Assembly: GCF_014712675.1 (NCBI RefSeq)
Contig: NZ_JACXSI010000045.1
Span: forward strand, 1 to 64,000
Source: Peribacillus faecalis
GTDB lineage: Bacteria > Bacillota > Bacilli > Bacillales > DSM-1321
Direction: 5' to 3'
Length of the DNA: 64,000 bases
Shown piece by piece: positions 34,767 to 44,753 of the stretch (positions within the stretch are counted from its first letter, which is position 1; each line of letters begins with the position of its first letter). The notes under the pieces are model-generated. The model did no database searches, had not been told where the DNA came from, and worked only from the letters and a program-made list of their open reading frames with translations. Position numbers and translations under genes: made by a program.

Positions 34767-34825
34767 TTGATTTCCGCTGCGGGCGGTCGCTTTCCGCGGG
34801 AGTCGCCGCCCTCCGCTCCAATCAA
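34767..34825. repeat. Short variant of a Bacillus-type dispersed GC-rich repeat
   Basis: TTGATTTCCGCTGCGGGCGG at one end and CCGCCCTCCGCTCCAATCAA at the other are imperfect inverted repeats. Between lies TTTCCGCGGGAGTCG. The two ends match, from memory, the widespread Bacillaceae intergenic palindrome in which GGAGCGGAGGGCGGCGAC and CCGCCCGCAGCGGAAATCAA flank a longer centre; the centre looks deleted here. The GC content is far above its surroundings. The rest of the 440-base gap between 34633 and 35074 is AT-rich and contains no gene that I can support. Confidence 0.75.
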
Positions 34826-34999
34826 TGGTTTTAAGATGAGTTTCGCTTTTCATTAAAATTTAGAATTTTTTACCTTGATAATTAAAGATTTAAGATTATT
34901 CATCATACGAAATATATAAAACAAATTAGTACTTTACGTTCCAGTTATTCGAAATCAATAGACTTCATCAATACACTTTCTATAAAGCTGCTGATTCCA

Positions 35000-35057
35000 T
35001 AAAAAAAAAGCATCCCGCCGAGCAGACCAAGTGAATGGCTGCCTGACGAAATGCTTT
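35000..35057 (-). terminator. Terminator of odhAB
   Basis: On the minus strand AAAGCAT...GGCAGC pairs with GCTGC-like CTGCTCGGCG...ATGCTTT in an interrupted stem, followed by eight T. It begins 18 bases after the odhB stop. Confidence 0.75.
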
Positions 35058-35074
35058 AGTTATGAGGCTTAAAA

Positions 35075-36331
35075 TCAACCTTCTAATAGTAATTGTTCTG
35101 GATCTTCTAGCATTTCTTTTACTGCTACAAGGAATCCTACTGCTTCTTTACCGTCAACGATACGGTGGTCATAAGATAATGCGATGTACATCATCGGTCT
35201 GATTTCCATAGTATTTGCATCAATTGCAACTGGACGGTATTGAGTTTTATGCATTCCAAGAATACCAACTTGTGGTGCATTCAGGATTGGCGTAGACATT
35301 AGAGAACCGAATGTTCCGCCGTTCGTGATTGTGAATGATCCGCCAGTTAGGTCAGATAATCCAAGTTTGTTTTCACGAGCTTTTTCAGCTAGGCGGCCGA
35401 TTTCTTTTTCGATGCCGGCGAATCCAAGTTTGTCAGCGTCTCTTACAACTGGTACAACCAGACCGTCTGGAGCTGCAACTGCGATACCGATATCATAGAA
35501 TTTTTTAACGATTAATTGATCGCCATGGATTTCAGCGTTCAATAATGGGTATTTCTTCAATGCGCCTACAACAGCTTTAGTAAAGAAGCTCATGAAGCCC
35601 AATTTAACGTCGTTTTTCTTAGCGAAAGAGTCTTTACGACGGTTACGAAGATCCATGATTGCAGACATGTCTACTTCGTTGAAAGTTGTAAGCATAGCAG
35701 CAGTATGCTGAGCTTCAACTAGACGTTTAGCAATTGTTTGTCTTCTGCGAGACATTTTTTCGATTTCAACCGGTTTTTCGAAAGCTGGTGCTGTTGGAGC
35801 CGGAGCCGCTGCCGGTGCAGGTGCTGCAGCTGGCGCTGGAGTTGTTCCAGCATTTGCAACGTCTTGAGCGCGAACTCGTCCAAGCGGATCTGGTGTTGCT
35901 ACCGCTTGAAGGTCGATGCCTTTTTCGCGAGCAAGTTTACGAGCTGCTGGAGAAGCGATTGGACCGCTTCCTGGTTTAGCTGGCTCAGCAGGTGCTGCTA
36001 CTGCAACAGCTGCTGGAGCTGGAGCTGTTGCAACCGCTGTAGGAGCTGCTGCCGGTGCTTCAGCAACTGCTGCCGCTGCTGGTGCAGGTGCTGCTCCACC
36101 TTCAGTGATGATTGCGATAGCTTCGCCAACTTGTACAGTATCGCCTTCTTCTTTTAACAGGCTTCCAACTACACCGTCATGTTCTGAAATGATTTCGATA
36201 TTAACTTTATCTGTTTCTAATTCAGCAATATATTCGCCTTTAGCGATTGCTTCGCCCGGTTTTTTTAACCACTGAGCAATCGTTCCCTCTGTAATTGATT
36301 CCGCTAATTCTGGTACGATGATTTCTGCCAT
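35075..36331 (-). CDS. odhB: 2-oxoglutarate dehydrogenase E2 (dihydrolipoamide succinyltransferase)
   Basis: A 418-residue E2 subunit. A lipoyl domain (about 1-76) carries the lipoyl Lys in [11 protein letters not shown] long Ala/Pro linker follows, then a peripheral-subunit binding domain (about 125-165: [16 protein letters not shown]), another Ala/Pro linker and the catalytic domain (about 190-418) with the active-site His in [12 protein letters not shown]. It transfers succinyl groups to CoA in the TCA cycle. It lies 24 bases after odhA, second in the operon. ATG at 36331 (MAEIIVPEL) is preferred to 36334. Confidence 0.97.
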   Translation of the reverse strand: MAEIIVPELAESITEGTIAQWLKKPGEAIAKGEYIAELETDKVNIEIISEHDGVVGSLLKEEGDTVQVGEAIAIITEGGAAPAPAAAAVAEAPAAAPTAVATAPAPAAVAVAAPAEPAKPGSGPIASPAARKLAREKGIDLQAVATPDPLGRVRAQDVANAGTTPAPAAAPAPAAAPAPTAPAFEKPVEIEKMSRRRQTIAKRLVEAQHTAAMLTTFNEVDMSAIMDLRNRRKDSFAKKNDVKLGFMSFFTKAVVGALKKYPLLNAEIHGDQLIVKKFYDIGIAVAAPDGLVVPVVRDADKLGFAGIEKEIGRLAEKARENKLGLSDLTGGSFTITNGGTFGSLMSTPILNAPQVGILGMHKTQYRPVAIDANTMEIRPMMYIALSYDHRIVDGKEAVGFLVAVKEMLEDPEQLLLEG

Positions 36332-36357
36332 CATATTTCCCCTCTTTACTTGTCTAT

Positions 36358-39171
36358 TTATTTAAATGCTTCTGTAATGATGCGATTTTGTTCTTCTTTA
36401 TGAACAACCGGGTCACCCTCAGCTGTACTTGATCTTCTTAGACGTCCATTGTAGTTGACTGCTGCGCCTTTTGGAGCTGCTGCAACAAGTCTTGGTTCAA
36501 CGAATGACCAAGCGCCCATGTTTTTAGGCTCTTCTTGCGTCCAAAGAATTTCTTTCAAGTTCTTGAATTGAGCAAAGTATGCTTGCAATTCTTCGAATGG
36601 GAATGGATAAATTTCTTCAAGACGAATCAATTTAATTCCTTTGTTGTCTTCAAGTTTAGCAGCATGCAAGTGAAGATCGATTGAAATTTTACCTGTGCTG
36701 ATAATAATTTTCGTAATGTCTTTGTTGTTCAATTCAGTTGTTACCGGATCTTCGATGAATGGCTTGAACTCGCCTTCAGTGAACTCTTCCGGAGTTGAAG
36801 CTACGATTGGATTACGCAGTAAGCTCTTCGGTGTCATAAGCACTAACGGACGAACTTCTTCCATTGTCAATACTTTCGCTTGACGTCTTAAAATATGGAA
36901 ATATTGCGCCGCTGTTGAAAGGTTAGCAACTGTCCAGTTGTTTTCCGCCGCAAGTTGCAAGAAACGTTCTAAACGAGCGCTTGAATGCTCTGGGCCTTGT
37001 CCTTCGTAACCATGAGGCAATAACATAACAAGTCCAGATTTTTGACCCCATTTTGCGCGTCCTGCTGAAATGAATTGGTCAAAAATAACTTGAGCTGTAT
37101 TCGCGAAGTCACCGAACTGTGCTTCCCACATTACTAATGTTTCAGGTGAATACAAATTGTAACCGTATTCGTAAGCAACAACAGCAAGCTCTGTTAACGG
37201 ACTGTTATGAACAGCAAATGTAGCTTTTGCATCGCTTAAGCCGTGAATTGGCGCGTAAGTTTCACCATTGTTACGGTCATGTAACACCACATGTCTGTGA
37301 GCGAATGTACCGCGTTGAGAATCTTGTCCTGTTAAACGGATTGGTGTACCGTCTTGAACAATTGTAGCGAATGCCAATGTTTCAGCCAGCGCCCAATCAA
37401 TTTTGCCGTTTTTCGCGAATTCGTCTGCACGTTTACGTAAGATTTTTTCAAGTTTCGCGTTCGGACTGAAGCTTTCCGGATACGTTACAAGCTCTTCGTT
37501 TGTGCGTTGAAGACGCTCTAAGTCTACCTTCGTATCTAATTGCGGGATACCGCTTTCAACCGGCTCCGGCAAATCTAAAATGAAAGGCACATCTTTCTTA
37601 TTGCTTTCCACATAGTTGTAAGCCGCACTCAATTTTGCCATTGTATCTGCTGAGATTTGGTCAGCATCTGCTTTTGAAAGTACGCCTGTGTTTACTAAAC
37701 GGTCAGCATACAATGCTTTTACTGTAGGATGCTTATGAATAATTCCGTACATTTTCGGTTGTGTCACTAATGGTTCATCCATTTCGTTATGACCAAAACG
37801 TCGGTATCCGATTAAGTCAATCAAGAAGTCTTTCTTGAATTCTTTTCTATATAAAACAGCTAAACGAACTGCAGCAAGGCATGCTTCCGGATCGTCCGCA
37901 TTTACATGGACGATTGGAATTTCAAATCCTTTTGCCAAGTCGCTTGAATATTTTGTAGAGCGTGAATCTCTGCTTTCAGTCGTGAAACCGATCATATTGT
38001 TCGCGATAATGTGAACAGATCCGCCGGTTTTGTATGCATCTAGTCCGCCAAGGTTCAATGTTTCAGCTACTACACCCTCACCAGGGAATGCAGCGTCACC
38101 ATGGATGATAACCGCTAATGATTTATCGAAATCTTGAGTCGGATAGCCGGCTTTCTCACGGTTGTCCTGAGCCGCTCTTGTATAACCGTCAACAACTGCA
38201 CCAACGAATTCCAAGTGACTCGGGTTGTTCGCTAATGTAATGCGAGCTTTAAGTACGTTGTCTGTTTTGTCTGCGCCAAGATGGTACTTAACGTCACCAG
38301 TCCAGCCGTCATTAATTCCGACGCTTCCCTCAGAAGGAACTAACTCTTTGTTCGGAGAATGCTGGAATTCTGAGAAAATCATTTCGTATGGTTTACCAAG
38401 AACGTGCGCCAATACGTTCAGACGTCCACGGTGAGCCATACCTATATTTATGTTTTTCGTTCCTTTTTGAACAGATTCAGCGACTAATTCATCAAGAATT
38501 GGCACTAATGTATCTAAACCTTCAATAGAGAAACGTTTTTGTCCTACAAATGTTTTATGAAGGAATTTTTCGAAACCTTCAACTTCATTTAAACGTTTTA
38601 AAAGTGCAACTTGTTTTTCTTTAGCAATTGGAGCAAAAATCTCGCCTGATTCAACCATTCTATTTAACCAATTATGTTCTTTAATATCATGAACGTGGTT
38701 AAATTCAAATGCTAATGTCTTTGTGTAGACATCTTTTAAGTATTGAACAAGCTCAAAGCCGTCCTTCAAATTTTGAGGTGCATCTTCACAAAGCAATGAA
38801 GCCGGAATTGCACGCAAGTCGGCTTCTGTCAGACCGTATTTCTCAAGCTGAAGAAGTTCAGTATCTTTTTGCGTTTTATCAATTGGATTGATATCAGCAG
38901 CAAGATGTCCATATGTGCGAATATTTTCTACCAGCTTTACAGCTGACATAATTTTCTTCATATTAACTGCGCTTGTTTGTGCTGAAGCCTCACTACCCCT
39001 TGTGAAAGTATCAGCTATTTGCGGGCCTCCCCACACATCGAATAATGCTTTAATATCAGCATCAACCGAATTTGGATCTTCTAAGTATTGTTCATATTTT
39101 TCTAGTAAATAAGCAAAGTTTGGTCCTGTCAAACTCTCCCAAGGATTACCGCCTACTACTTGGCTGGCCAT
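36358..39171 (-). CDS. odhA: 2-oxoglutarate dehydrogenase E1 component
   Basis: A 937-residue thiamin-diphosphate enzyme that decarboxylates 2-oxoglutarate and succinylates the lipoyl group of OdhB. Marks are [20 protein letters not shown], the ThDP motif [17 protein letters not shown] to [21 protein letters not shown], and the C-terminal transketolase-like [13 protein letters not shown] and [18 protein letters not shown]. The start at 39171 ([14 protein letters not shown]) is eight bases after GGGGG; a TTG at 39186 is rejected. First gene of odhAB; E3 lies elsewhere. Confidence 0.97.
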   Translation of the reverse strand: MASQVVGGNPWESLTGPNFAYLLEKYEQYLEDPNSVDADIKALFDVWGGPQIADTFTRGSEASAQTSAVNMKKIMSAVKLVENIRTYGHLAADINPIDKTQKDTELLQLEKYGLTEADLRAIPASLLCEDAPQNLKDGFELVQYLKDVYTKTLAFEFNHVHDIKEHNWLNRMVESGEIFAPIAKEKQVALLKRLNEVEGFEKFLHKTFVGQKRFSIEGLDTLVPILDELVAESVQKGTKNINIGMAHRGRLNVLAHVLGKPYEMIFSEFQHSPNKELVPSEGSVGINDGWTGDVKYHLGADKTDNVLKARITLANNPSHLEFVGAVVDGYTRAAQDNREKAGYPTQDFDKSLAVIIHGDAAFPGEGVVAETLNLGGLDAYKTGGSVHIIANNMIGFTTESRDSRSTKYSSDLAKGFEIPIVHVNADDPEACLAAVRLAVLYRKEFKKDFLIDLIGYRRFGHNEMDEPLVTQPKMYGIIHKHPTVKALYADRLVNTGVLSKADADQISADTMAKLSAAYNYVESNKKDVPFILDLPEPVESGIPQLDTKVDLERLQRTNEELVTYPESFSPNAKLEKILRKRADEFAKNGKIDWALAETLAFATIVQDGTPIRLTGQDSQRGTFAHRHVVLHDRNNGETYAPIHGLSDAKATFAVHNSPLTELAVVAYEYGYNLYSPETLVMWEAQFGDFANTAQVIFDQFISAGRAKWGQKSGLVMLLPHGYEGQGPEHSSARLERFLQLAAENNWTVANLSTAAQYFHILRRQAKVLTMEEVRPLVLMTPKSLLRNPIVASTPEEFTEGEFKPFIEDPVTTELNNKDITKIIISTGKISIDLHLHAAKLEDNKGIKLIRLEEIYPFPFEELQAYFAQFKNLKEILWTQEEPKNMGAWSFVEPRLVAAAPKGAAVNYNGRLRRSSTAEGDPVVHKEEQNRIITEAFK

Positions 39172-39386
39172 CTTTAAAACCCCCAACTAATGAAGTATGT
39201 GAAACTGTTACTCTGCAAAACCATCATTCTAATAAATAATGTTATGGAAAGATAGCTACTTTTTTCTCTAAATATATAGAAATTTTAAAAGAGTTAACGT
39301 TTTCAAGGATATATTACCATTTATAAGTGCGGAGTTCAAAATATAGATACAAAAAAATCAAAAAATTTTTCACATTCTTTTTTTAT

Positions 39387-39443
39387 TCATAAAAAAGAAC
39401 AATGCCGCTATCCCAACTTGATAAATACTATCTCGGAATAGCG
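39387..39443 (-). terminator. Terminator of the polysaccharide deacetylase gene
   Basis: On the minus strand CGCTATTCC and GGGATAGCG pair over nine bases, followed by GCATTGTTCTTTTTTATG. It starts about 17 bases after the stop at 39459. Confidence 0.75.
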
Positions 39444-39458
39444 ACAAGATTCTTCTGT

Positions 39459-40217
39459 TTAAAACTTCATATCTTCTGTTTCATCTCCAATCACCTTAAA
39501 AATAAACCCTTGCTCTTTCAATCCTTTAATGATTGCCGGCAAGGCTGTAACAGTATTGGTCATTGCGTTAATATCATGTAGCAAAATAATCGCCGTATCC
39601 TTATTTTCAGCTCCTCTAAGCACATTAGATGTAATTTCACCGACGCTAACATATGGCGAGATACCGTCCTTCGAGTCGATATTCCAATCAAAAAAGCGAT
39701 AGCCGCGCTTTGCGCATTCCACTTTTATATCCGACATGATGTTTGGTCCCCCATATTGTCTGCTTGATACATTTTTTGAACCTCCCGGAAAACGGATCAA
39801 TTTTGTCCTAATATTATATCGTTCCTCAAGGAATGCTTCGAGCCGGTTAATGTTTTGAAAAAAATCTTCCTTAGAGGTATAGATGTCCGCATAATTGTGC
39901 GAATATGTATGCAGTGCAATTTTATGTCCCCGATCAATCATCTCCTTATATCCTGTTTCCCCTTCCGCTGTTTCATTGGCCATTACAAAAAAGGTCGCTT
40001 TAACATCATATTCATCCAAGATATCTAAAATACGGATTGTATTTCGTGACGGACCGTCATCAAATGTTAAATACGCTACCTTTTTACCTTCTTGTTCAAT
40101 AATTGGTTTCAATTCCTCTTCAACGGATGGAGCTGCGTCAACCCTATTATAAATGAGAAGAATTGATAACAACACGTACCCTAAAATCGATAACTTCAAA
40201 AGTTTTCTTGTTTTCAT
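39459..40217 (-). CDS. Membrane-anchored or secreted polysaccharide deacetylase (NodB/CE4)
   Basis: A 252-residue CE4 enzyme. An N-terminal hydrophobic segment (residues about 7-26, KLSILGYVLLSILLIYN) is a signal peptide or anchor. The NodB domain (about 45-235) shows motif 1 TFDDGPS with catalytic Asp and metal Asp, motif 2 HTYSHNY (H-x-x-x-H), motif 3 RFPGGSKN, motif 4 FDWNIDS and motif 5 ILLHD. It removes acetyl groups from peptidoglycan or other cell-surface sugars and can confer lysozyme resistance; the exact polymer is unknown. It is divergent from cydA. Confidence 0.92.
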   Translation of the reverse strand: MKTRKLLKLSILGYVLLSILLIYNRVDAAPSVEEELKPIIEQEGKKVAYLTFDDGPSRNTIRILDILDEYDVKATFFVMANETAEGETGYKEMIDRGHKIALHTYSHNYADIYTSKEDFFQNINRLEAFLEERYNIRTKLIRFPGGSKNVSSRQYGGPNIMSDIKVECAKRGYRFFDWNIDSKDGISPYVSVGEITSNVLRGAENKDTAIILLHDINAMTNTVTALPAIIKGLKEQGFIFKVIGDETEDMKF

Positions 40218-40314
40218 AAAAGCAAATCCCTTCCTTGCGGCTACTTATGCTTCTTAGTTTGCTTTTTCCATTTCTTTTCTATACAAAAGGAAAACAAACA
40301 ATCAAGGAATATCC

Positions 40315-40330
40315 ATTGTTTTCACACAAT
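40315..40330. promoter_or_regulatory. Candidate Rex-like site upstream of cydABCD
   Basis: ATTGTTTTCACACAAT has perfect ATTGT/ACAAT ends and the TTCACA half-site of Rex boxes. It lies about 300 bases upstream of cydA in an otherwise gene-free 410-base gap. Rex control of cyd operons is known in Bacillus. The site is weaker than those near adhE. Confidence 0.35.
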
Positions 40331-40550
40331 TCCCTCACATTCCAAGACAATATATTAGTGTAGGTCTACTTTCCTTCTGTCATCATTAAGAATTTTCCGA
40401 AACAGTTTAGTAAAATAAGAACCCTGGTAAGCATATTCAAACCAAAACCCTTAGAATGCTAATTGTGTCTATTGCTTAACAAAGTTTTCATTCTATAGAA
40501 GTTTTATTAGAAAAGTACTAAACTGATGGCGGAATAGTCAAATAATTTTA

Positions 40551-40641
40551 AAAGGAGGAACTGATTTTAACTAAAACACACTATTTAATAGAAGATATTT
40601 TCAAAAACTGGATTGGAGGCATAAGTAATGGATGTTCTTGA
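40551..40641 (+). promoter_or_regulatory. Strong ribosome site and possible 25-codon leader before cydA
   Basis: AAAGGAGG at 40551-40558 is a near-perfect Shine-Dalgarno but no ATG, GTG or TTG follows at normal distance. If CTG (40561) or ATT (40564) starts translation, a reading frame of 25-26 codons runs through LTKTHYLIEDIFKNW to a TGA at 40639-40641, which lies inside cydA. The cydA site itself is TTGGAGGC. It may be a leader that couples to cydA, or a vestige. Confidence 0.35.
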
Positions 40642-42019
40642 ATTAGCTCGTATTCAATATGCGGCTACGACCATTTTCCACTTTTTCTTCGTGCCGCTTT
40701 CAATCGGATTGATCTTTATCGTTGCAATAACGGAGACATTGTATGCTGTCAAAAAGCAAAAAATCTATTTGGATATGTCCTTGTTCTGGGGGAAAATCTT
40801 TTTGCTTTCCTTCGCAATCGGTGTTGTTACAGGAATTTTGCAGGAATTCCAGTTCGGTATGAATTGGTCGGAATATTCACGTTTCGTGGGCGATGTATTC
40901 GGAGCACCACTTGCCATTGAAGCACTGCTCGCTTTCTTTATGGAATCTACTTTTATCGGAGTATGGCTATTTGGACGCAATAAGCTGCCGAAATGGGCAA
41001 TTGCTGCTTCTGCCTGGCTTGTAGCAATCGGTACCTTACTGTCAGCTCTATGGATTTTAGCGGCTAATTCCTTCATGCAAGAACCGGTAGGAATTGAAAT
41101 TATTAATGGAAAAGCTGTATTGACTGACTTTATGGCTCTTATTACGAATCCGCAGTTGCTGGTCGAATACCCACATACCGTTTTTGGAGCGTTGGCTACA
41201 GGGGCATTTGTAGTCGGGGGCATTAGTGCCTTTAATTTCTTTAAAAAAAGAAATATCGATTTCTTTGCACGCTCCTTTAAAATTGCGATGATTATCGGTA
41301 TTATCAGCGGACTGGGAATTGCTTTTTCCGGTCATTGGCAAGCCCAGCATTTGATGGAATCACAGCCTATGAAAATGGCGGCCAGTGAAGCTCTTTGGGA
41401 AGACAGCGGCGATCCGGCAAGCTGGGCCGTAATTGCCGATTTAGATGTTGAAAATATGACAAACAACTGGAGTATTGAAATTCCGTATGCACTCAGCATT
41501 TTAGCCTACAATTCTTTTAGCGGTTCCGTCGAGGGGATGAAAACGCTGCAAGCTGCTTACGAACAGCTTTACGGTGCCGGCAATTATATTCCTCCGGTTG
41601 AAACAGTTTTCTGGAGTTTCCGTGTCATGGTAGTATTCGGTGGCTTAATGATTGTTATTGCGGCACTCGGTTTATTTTTCGAAAAAAGAAAATCCCTATA
41701 CAGCAAGCCTTGGCTTCTGAAAACTCTTATAGCTTCAATCGCAATGCCTTTCATTGCCAATACAGCCGGATGGATTATGACAGAAATCGGACGTCAGCCA
41801 TGGACAGTTATGGGTTTATACACAACTGCTCAGTCTGTTTCTCCAAATGTAACAGCAGGACAGCTACTTTTCTCAATAATCGCCTTTTGCGGATCGTATT
41901 TGATTTTGGCGATTGTGATGATTTACATGGTAACGCGTGTTGTCAAAAAAGGGCCTTACCCTCCTAAAGAGAAAGAAGCAAATACAGATTTATTGAACAA
42001 GGAGGCGTTTGAGCAATGA
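40628..42019 (+). CDS. cydA: Cytochrome bd ubiquinol oxidase subunit I
   Basis: A 463-residue heme-bearing subunit of cytochrome bd. It has nine predicted helices and a short Q-loop, as in Gram-positive forms. Features include LARIQYAATTIFHFFFVPLSIGL near the N terminus (His ligand region), FQFGMNWSEYSRFVGDVFGAPLAIEAL and GWIMTEIGRQPWTVMGLYTTAQSVSP. It oxidises menaquinol and reduces oxygen with high affinity. First gene of cydABCD; the stop overlaps cydB by four bases. Start supported by TTGGAGGC. Confidence 0.97.
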   Translation: MDVLELARIQYAATTIFHFFFVPLSIGLIFIVAITETLYAVKKQKIYLDMSLFWGKIFLLSFAIGVVTGILQEFQFGMNWSEYSRFVGDVFGAPLAIEALLAFFMESTFIGVWLFGRNKLPKWAIAASAWLVAIGTLLSALWILAANSFMQEPVGIEIINGKAVLTDFMALITNPQLLVEYPHTVFGALATGAFVVGGISAFNFFKKRNIDFFARSFKIAMIIGIISGLGIAFSGHWQAQHLMESQPMKMAASEALWEDSGDPASWAVIADLDVENMTNNWSIEIPYALSILAYNSFSGSVEGMKTLQAAYEQLYGAGNYIPPVETVFWSFRVMVVFGGLMIVIAALGLFFEKRKSLYSKPWLLKTLIASIAMPFIANTAGWIMTEIGRQPWTVMGLYTTAQSVSPNVTAGQLLFSIIAFCGSYLILAIVMIYMVTRVVKKGPYPPKEKEANTDLLNKEAFEQ

Positions 42020-43023
42020 GTTTAAATGAACTTTGGTTTATACTGGTTGCAATTTTGTTTATTGGTTTCTTCTTTCTGGAAGGTTTTGATTTCGGAGTCG
42101 GTATGTGCACACGATTTCTAGCTCATACAAAAGAGGAACGCAATCAGCTGATTGCGACAATCGGTCCTGTCTGGGATGCTAATGAAGTGTGGCTGATTAC
42201 AGCCGGAGGTGCATTGTTTGCCGCCTTTCCACAATGGTATGCAACGATGTTCAGCGGCTATTATGTCGTGTTTGTATTATTCCTGCTTGCCTTAATTGCC
42301 CGCGGTGTATCGATTGAATACAGTCATCATGCAGAAACGGAAAAAGCGAAAGATGTATGGCACTGGCTGTTTTTTATCGGCAGTTTTGCTGCACCATTCT
42401 TGTTAGGCGTTTTATTTACCAGTCTTGTTCAAGGAATGCCTATTGATAAAAATATGACGCTTTACGGCAGCTTTACTGACTACATCAATCTTTATTCGGT
42501 TGTAGGCGGAGTCGCAGTCGTTCTGCTTTCACTTGTTCACGGTTTAACTTTTATCGGGTTGCGGACGACCGGACCTATTCATGAAAGGGCAGTCTCTATA
42601 TTAAATAAAGCTTACATTGTGCTGTTTGCCGGCTTAATTCTCTTTGCGATTTTGACCTATACAAACACAGACTTGTTTACAGTTCGTCCGGTCGCAACAA
42701 GTGTATTTATCATTGCCATTGTGCTGTCCGCAGTACTCGCTTACATCTTCGCCAACAAACAAAAAGAAGGATTAGCATTTACGATGACAGGAATCACCAT
42801 CATTTGTACGGTTGCGATGCTATTTGTGGGACTTTTCCCAAGGGTGATGATCAGTTCAATCGATCCGGCCTTTAACTTGACAATTACTAATGCCGCAAGC
42901 GGGCACTATACACTTTCTTTAATGACTAAGATTGCATTTGCGCTCTTGCCGTTCGTACTGGCTTATCAAATATGGAGCTATTATGTGTTCCGTAAACGCA
43001 TTTCGCATAAGGTGAATCACTGA
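42016..43023 (+). CDS. cydB: Cytochrome bd ubiquinol oxidase subunit II
   Basis: A 335-residue membrane subunit with eight to nine helices. The N terminus FFFLEGFDFGVGMCTRFLA and the motif GPVWDANEVWLITAGGALFAAFP are hallmarks. It assembles with CydA to complete cytochrome bd oxidase in the cytoplasmic membrane. It overlaps cydA (ATGA) and touches cydD (TGATG), so all are translated from one message. Confidence 0.97.
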   Translation: MSLNELWFILVAILFIGFFFLEGFDFGVGMCTRFLAHTKEERNQLIATIGPVWDANEVWLITAGGALFAAFPQWYATMFSGYYVVFVLFLLALIARGVSIEYSHHAETEKAKDVWHWLFFIGSFAAPFLLGVLFTSLVQGMPIDKNMTLYGSFTDYINLYSVVGGVAVVLLSLVHGLTFIGLRTTGPIHERAVSILNKAYIVLFAGLILFAILTYTNTDLFTVRPVATSVFIIAIVLSAVLAYIFANKQKEGLAFTMTGITIICTVAMLFVGLFPRVMISSIDPAFNLTITNAASGHYTLSLMTKIAFALLPFVLAYQIWSYYVFRKRISHKVNH

Positions 43024-44753
43024 TGATTGATAAAACACTTTTTCAAATAAAAGGCGTTAAGCCAATAATGCTGTATTTAACAGTTGCCGCTCTCATTCAA
43101 GGAGCTGCAATTATTATGGAAGCCAGATATCTGGCTTCCATAATCACAAATTTATTTAATGGGGAAAAACTGTCGACACAAATACTCCCCCTTCTTTTAT
43201 TTTTATGTTTCTTTTTTATGCGTCAAGCAATCGTTTTGTCACGTGATAAAATGATTACTTCTTTCAGCATCGATGCAGGGTCCAGAGTAAGACAGCAGTT
43301 TACCGAAAAGCTCTTTGAACTTGGCCTGTCACCTGTACAAAAAGACGGAACCGGCCATCTTGTCACAATGTCAATCGAGGGTATTACACAATTCGAAACA
43401 TATTTAAAACTATTTTTGCCGAAGCTCCTTAACATGCTCATAATACCTACAATGCTTTTAATATTTTCATTTACGATAGATTTATCTTCCGCAATTGTAT
43501 TATTGCTGGCACTGCCGACAATCATTTTCTTTATGGTTATCCTCGGCATCGCGGCCAAACGGAAAGCAAGCAGCCAATTTGAAGTGCATCAAACATTATC
43601 AAACCATTTCATCGACTCCTTGCGTGGTTTGGAAACATTGCGTTTGCTTGGATTAAGCAAAAACTATGATTGGAATATTAAGCAAGTGAGCGAACGTTAC
43701 CGTAAATCAACAATGAGTACATTGCGTTTTGCTTTTTTGTCATCATTTGCGCTTGACTTCTTTTCTACCCTTTCTGTTGCGGTTATTGCTTTGTTTCTTG
43801 GTCTTCAATTAATTAACGGGGAAATTGGATTACTTACCGCTTTAACAATTTTGATTTTAGCACCTGAATATTTTAAACCGCTTAAGGATTTCGGCAATGA
43901 TTATCACGCCACCCTAAACGGTAAAAATGCCTGGCATTCCATTTTTCGATGGCTTAACGAACCGAAGCCAAAACAAGAACAAGCTGCTATTCCTGAATGG
44001 AAGAGTGATTCGGTAATCCGCTTTAACCAAGTTTCACTTCGGCACGAAGAGGCTGAAAACGATACATTACAGAGTCTTTCGTTTTCTGTTAAAGGATTCC
44101 AAAAAATTGGGATTATCGGTACCAGCGGAGCCGGCAAATCAACTTTAATAGATTTATTAGGCGGGTTTCTGTCACCGAGTTCCGGCGATATCGAAATAAA
44201 CGGATTGCATTTGGAAACATTGAATCTCGAAAACTGGAAGAAACAGCTGTTATATATACCGCAGCAGCCTTATATTTTTCATGATTCGGTTGCTAATAAT
44301 ATCGCTTTTTATACACCGGAAGCAACAGAGGAAGAAATATATGAAGCTTGCGAACATACCGGATTGCATGAGGTTATTGCCTCCCTGCCGAACGGACTGA
44401 ACGAGTTAATTGGTGAGGGTGGCCGTTTACTTAGCGGAGGACAAGAGCAAAGAATCGCACTAGCACGCGCTTTTTTGGATAACAAGCGAAGGATATTGCT
44501 GTTTGATGAACCTACCGCGCATCTGGATATTGAAACAGAGTGGGAATTAAAACAGAAAATGTTACCTTTATTTGAAGATCGTCTCGTTTTCTTTGCGACA
44601 CATCGTTTGCATTGGATGCCGGATATGGACTTTCTTCTTGTCCTTCATGACGGTAAAATCGTCGAAATCGGCACACATGAGGAGCTTCTGAAAAACAAAC
44701 AGTTTTACTATAAACTTGTCCAAGCTCAAATTGAGAGGTGCACATATGAATAA
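43023..44753 (+). CDS. cydD: Cysteine/glutathione-type ABC exporter subunit CydD
   Basis: A 576-residue half-transporter: six-helix permease (about 15-300) fused to an ATPase (about 330-570). Walker A is GTSGAGKSTLIDLLGG, signature LLSGGQEQRIALARAF, Walker B ILLFDEPTAHLD. CydCD exports thiols, needed for assembly of the heme-copper-free bd oxidase. A one-base overlap with cydB and an eight-base overlap with cydC confirm the operon. It is the D subunit by order and by the typical family start. Confidence 0.94.
   Translation: MIDKTLFQIKGVKPIMLYLTVAALIQGAAIIMEARYLASIITNLFNGEKLSTQILPLLLFLCFFFMRQAIVLSRDKMITSFSIDAGSRVRQQFTEKLFELGLSPVQKDGTGHLVTMSIEGITQFETYLKLFLPKLLNMLIIPTMLLIFSFTIDLSSAIVLLLALPTIIFFMVILGIAAKRKASSQFEVHQTLSNHFIDSLRGLETLRLLGLSKNYDWNIKQVSERYRKSTMSTLRFAFLSSFALDFFSTLSVAVIALFLGLQLINGEIGLLTALTILILAPEYFKPLKDFGNDYHATLNGKNAWHSIFRWLNEPKPKQEQAAIPEWKSDSVIRFNQVSLRHEEAENDTLQSLSFSVKGFQKIGIIGTSGAGKSTLIDLLGGFLSPSSGDIEINGLHLETLNLENWKKQLLYIPQQPYIFHDSVANNIAFYTPEATEEEIYEACEHTGLHEVIASLPNGLNELIGEGGRLLSGGQEQRIALARAFLDNKRRILLFDEPTAHLDIETEWELKQKMLPLFEDRLVFFATHRLHWMPDMDFLLVLHDGKIVEIGTHEELLKNKQFYYKLVQAQIERCTYE

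Noticed and set aside
35738-36157. Plus-strand frame rich in Cys, Ser and Trp opposite odhB
   Set aside because: It mirrors the Ala/Pro linkers of OdhB; its repetitive composition is a codon artefact.
40462-40481. Second Rex-like site TTGTGTCTATTGCTTAACAA before cydA
   Set aside because: The halves are 20 rather than 18 bases across and the inner match is poor; chance is likely in AT-rich DNA.
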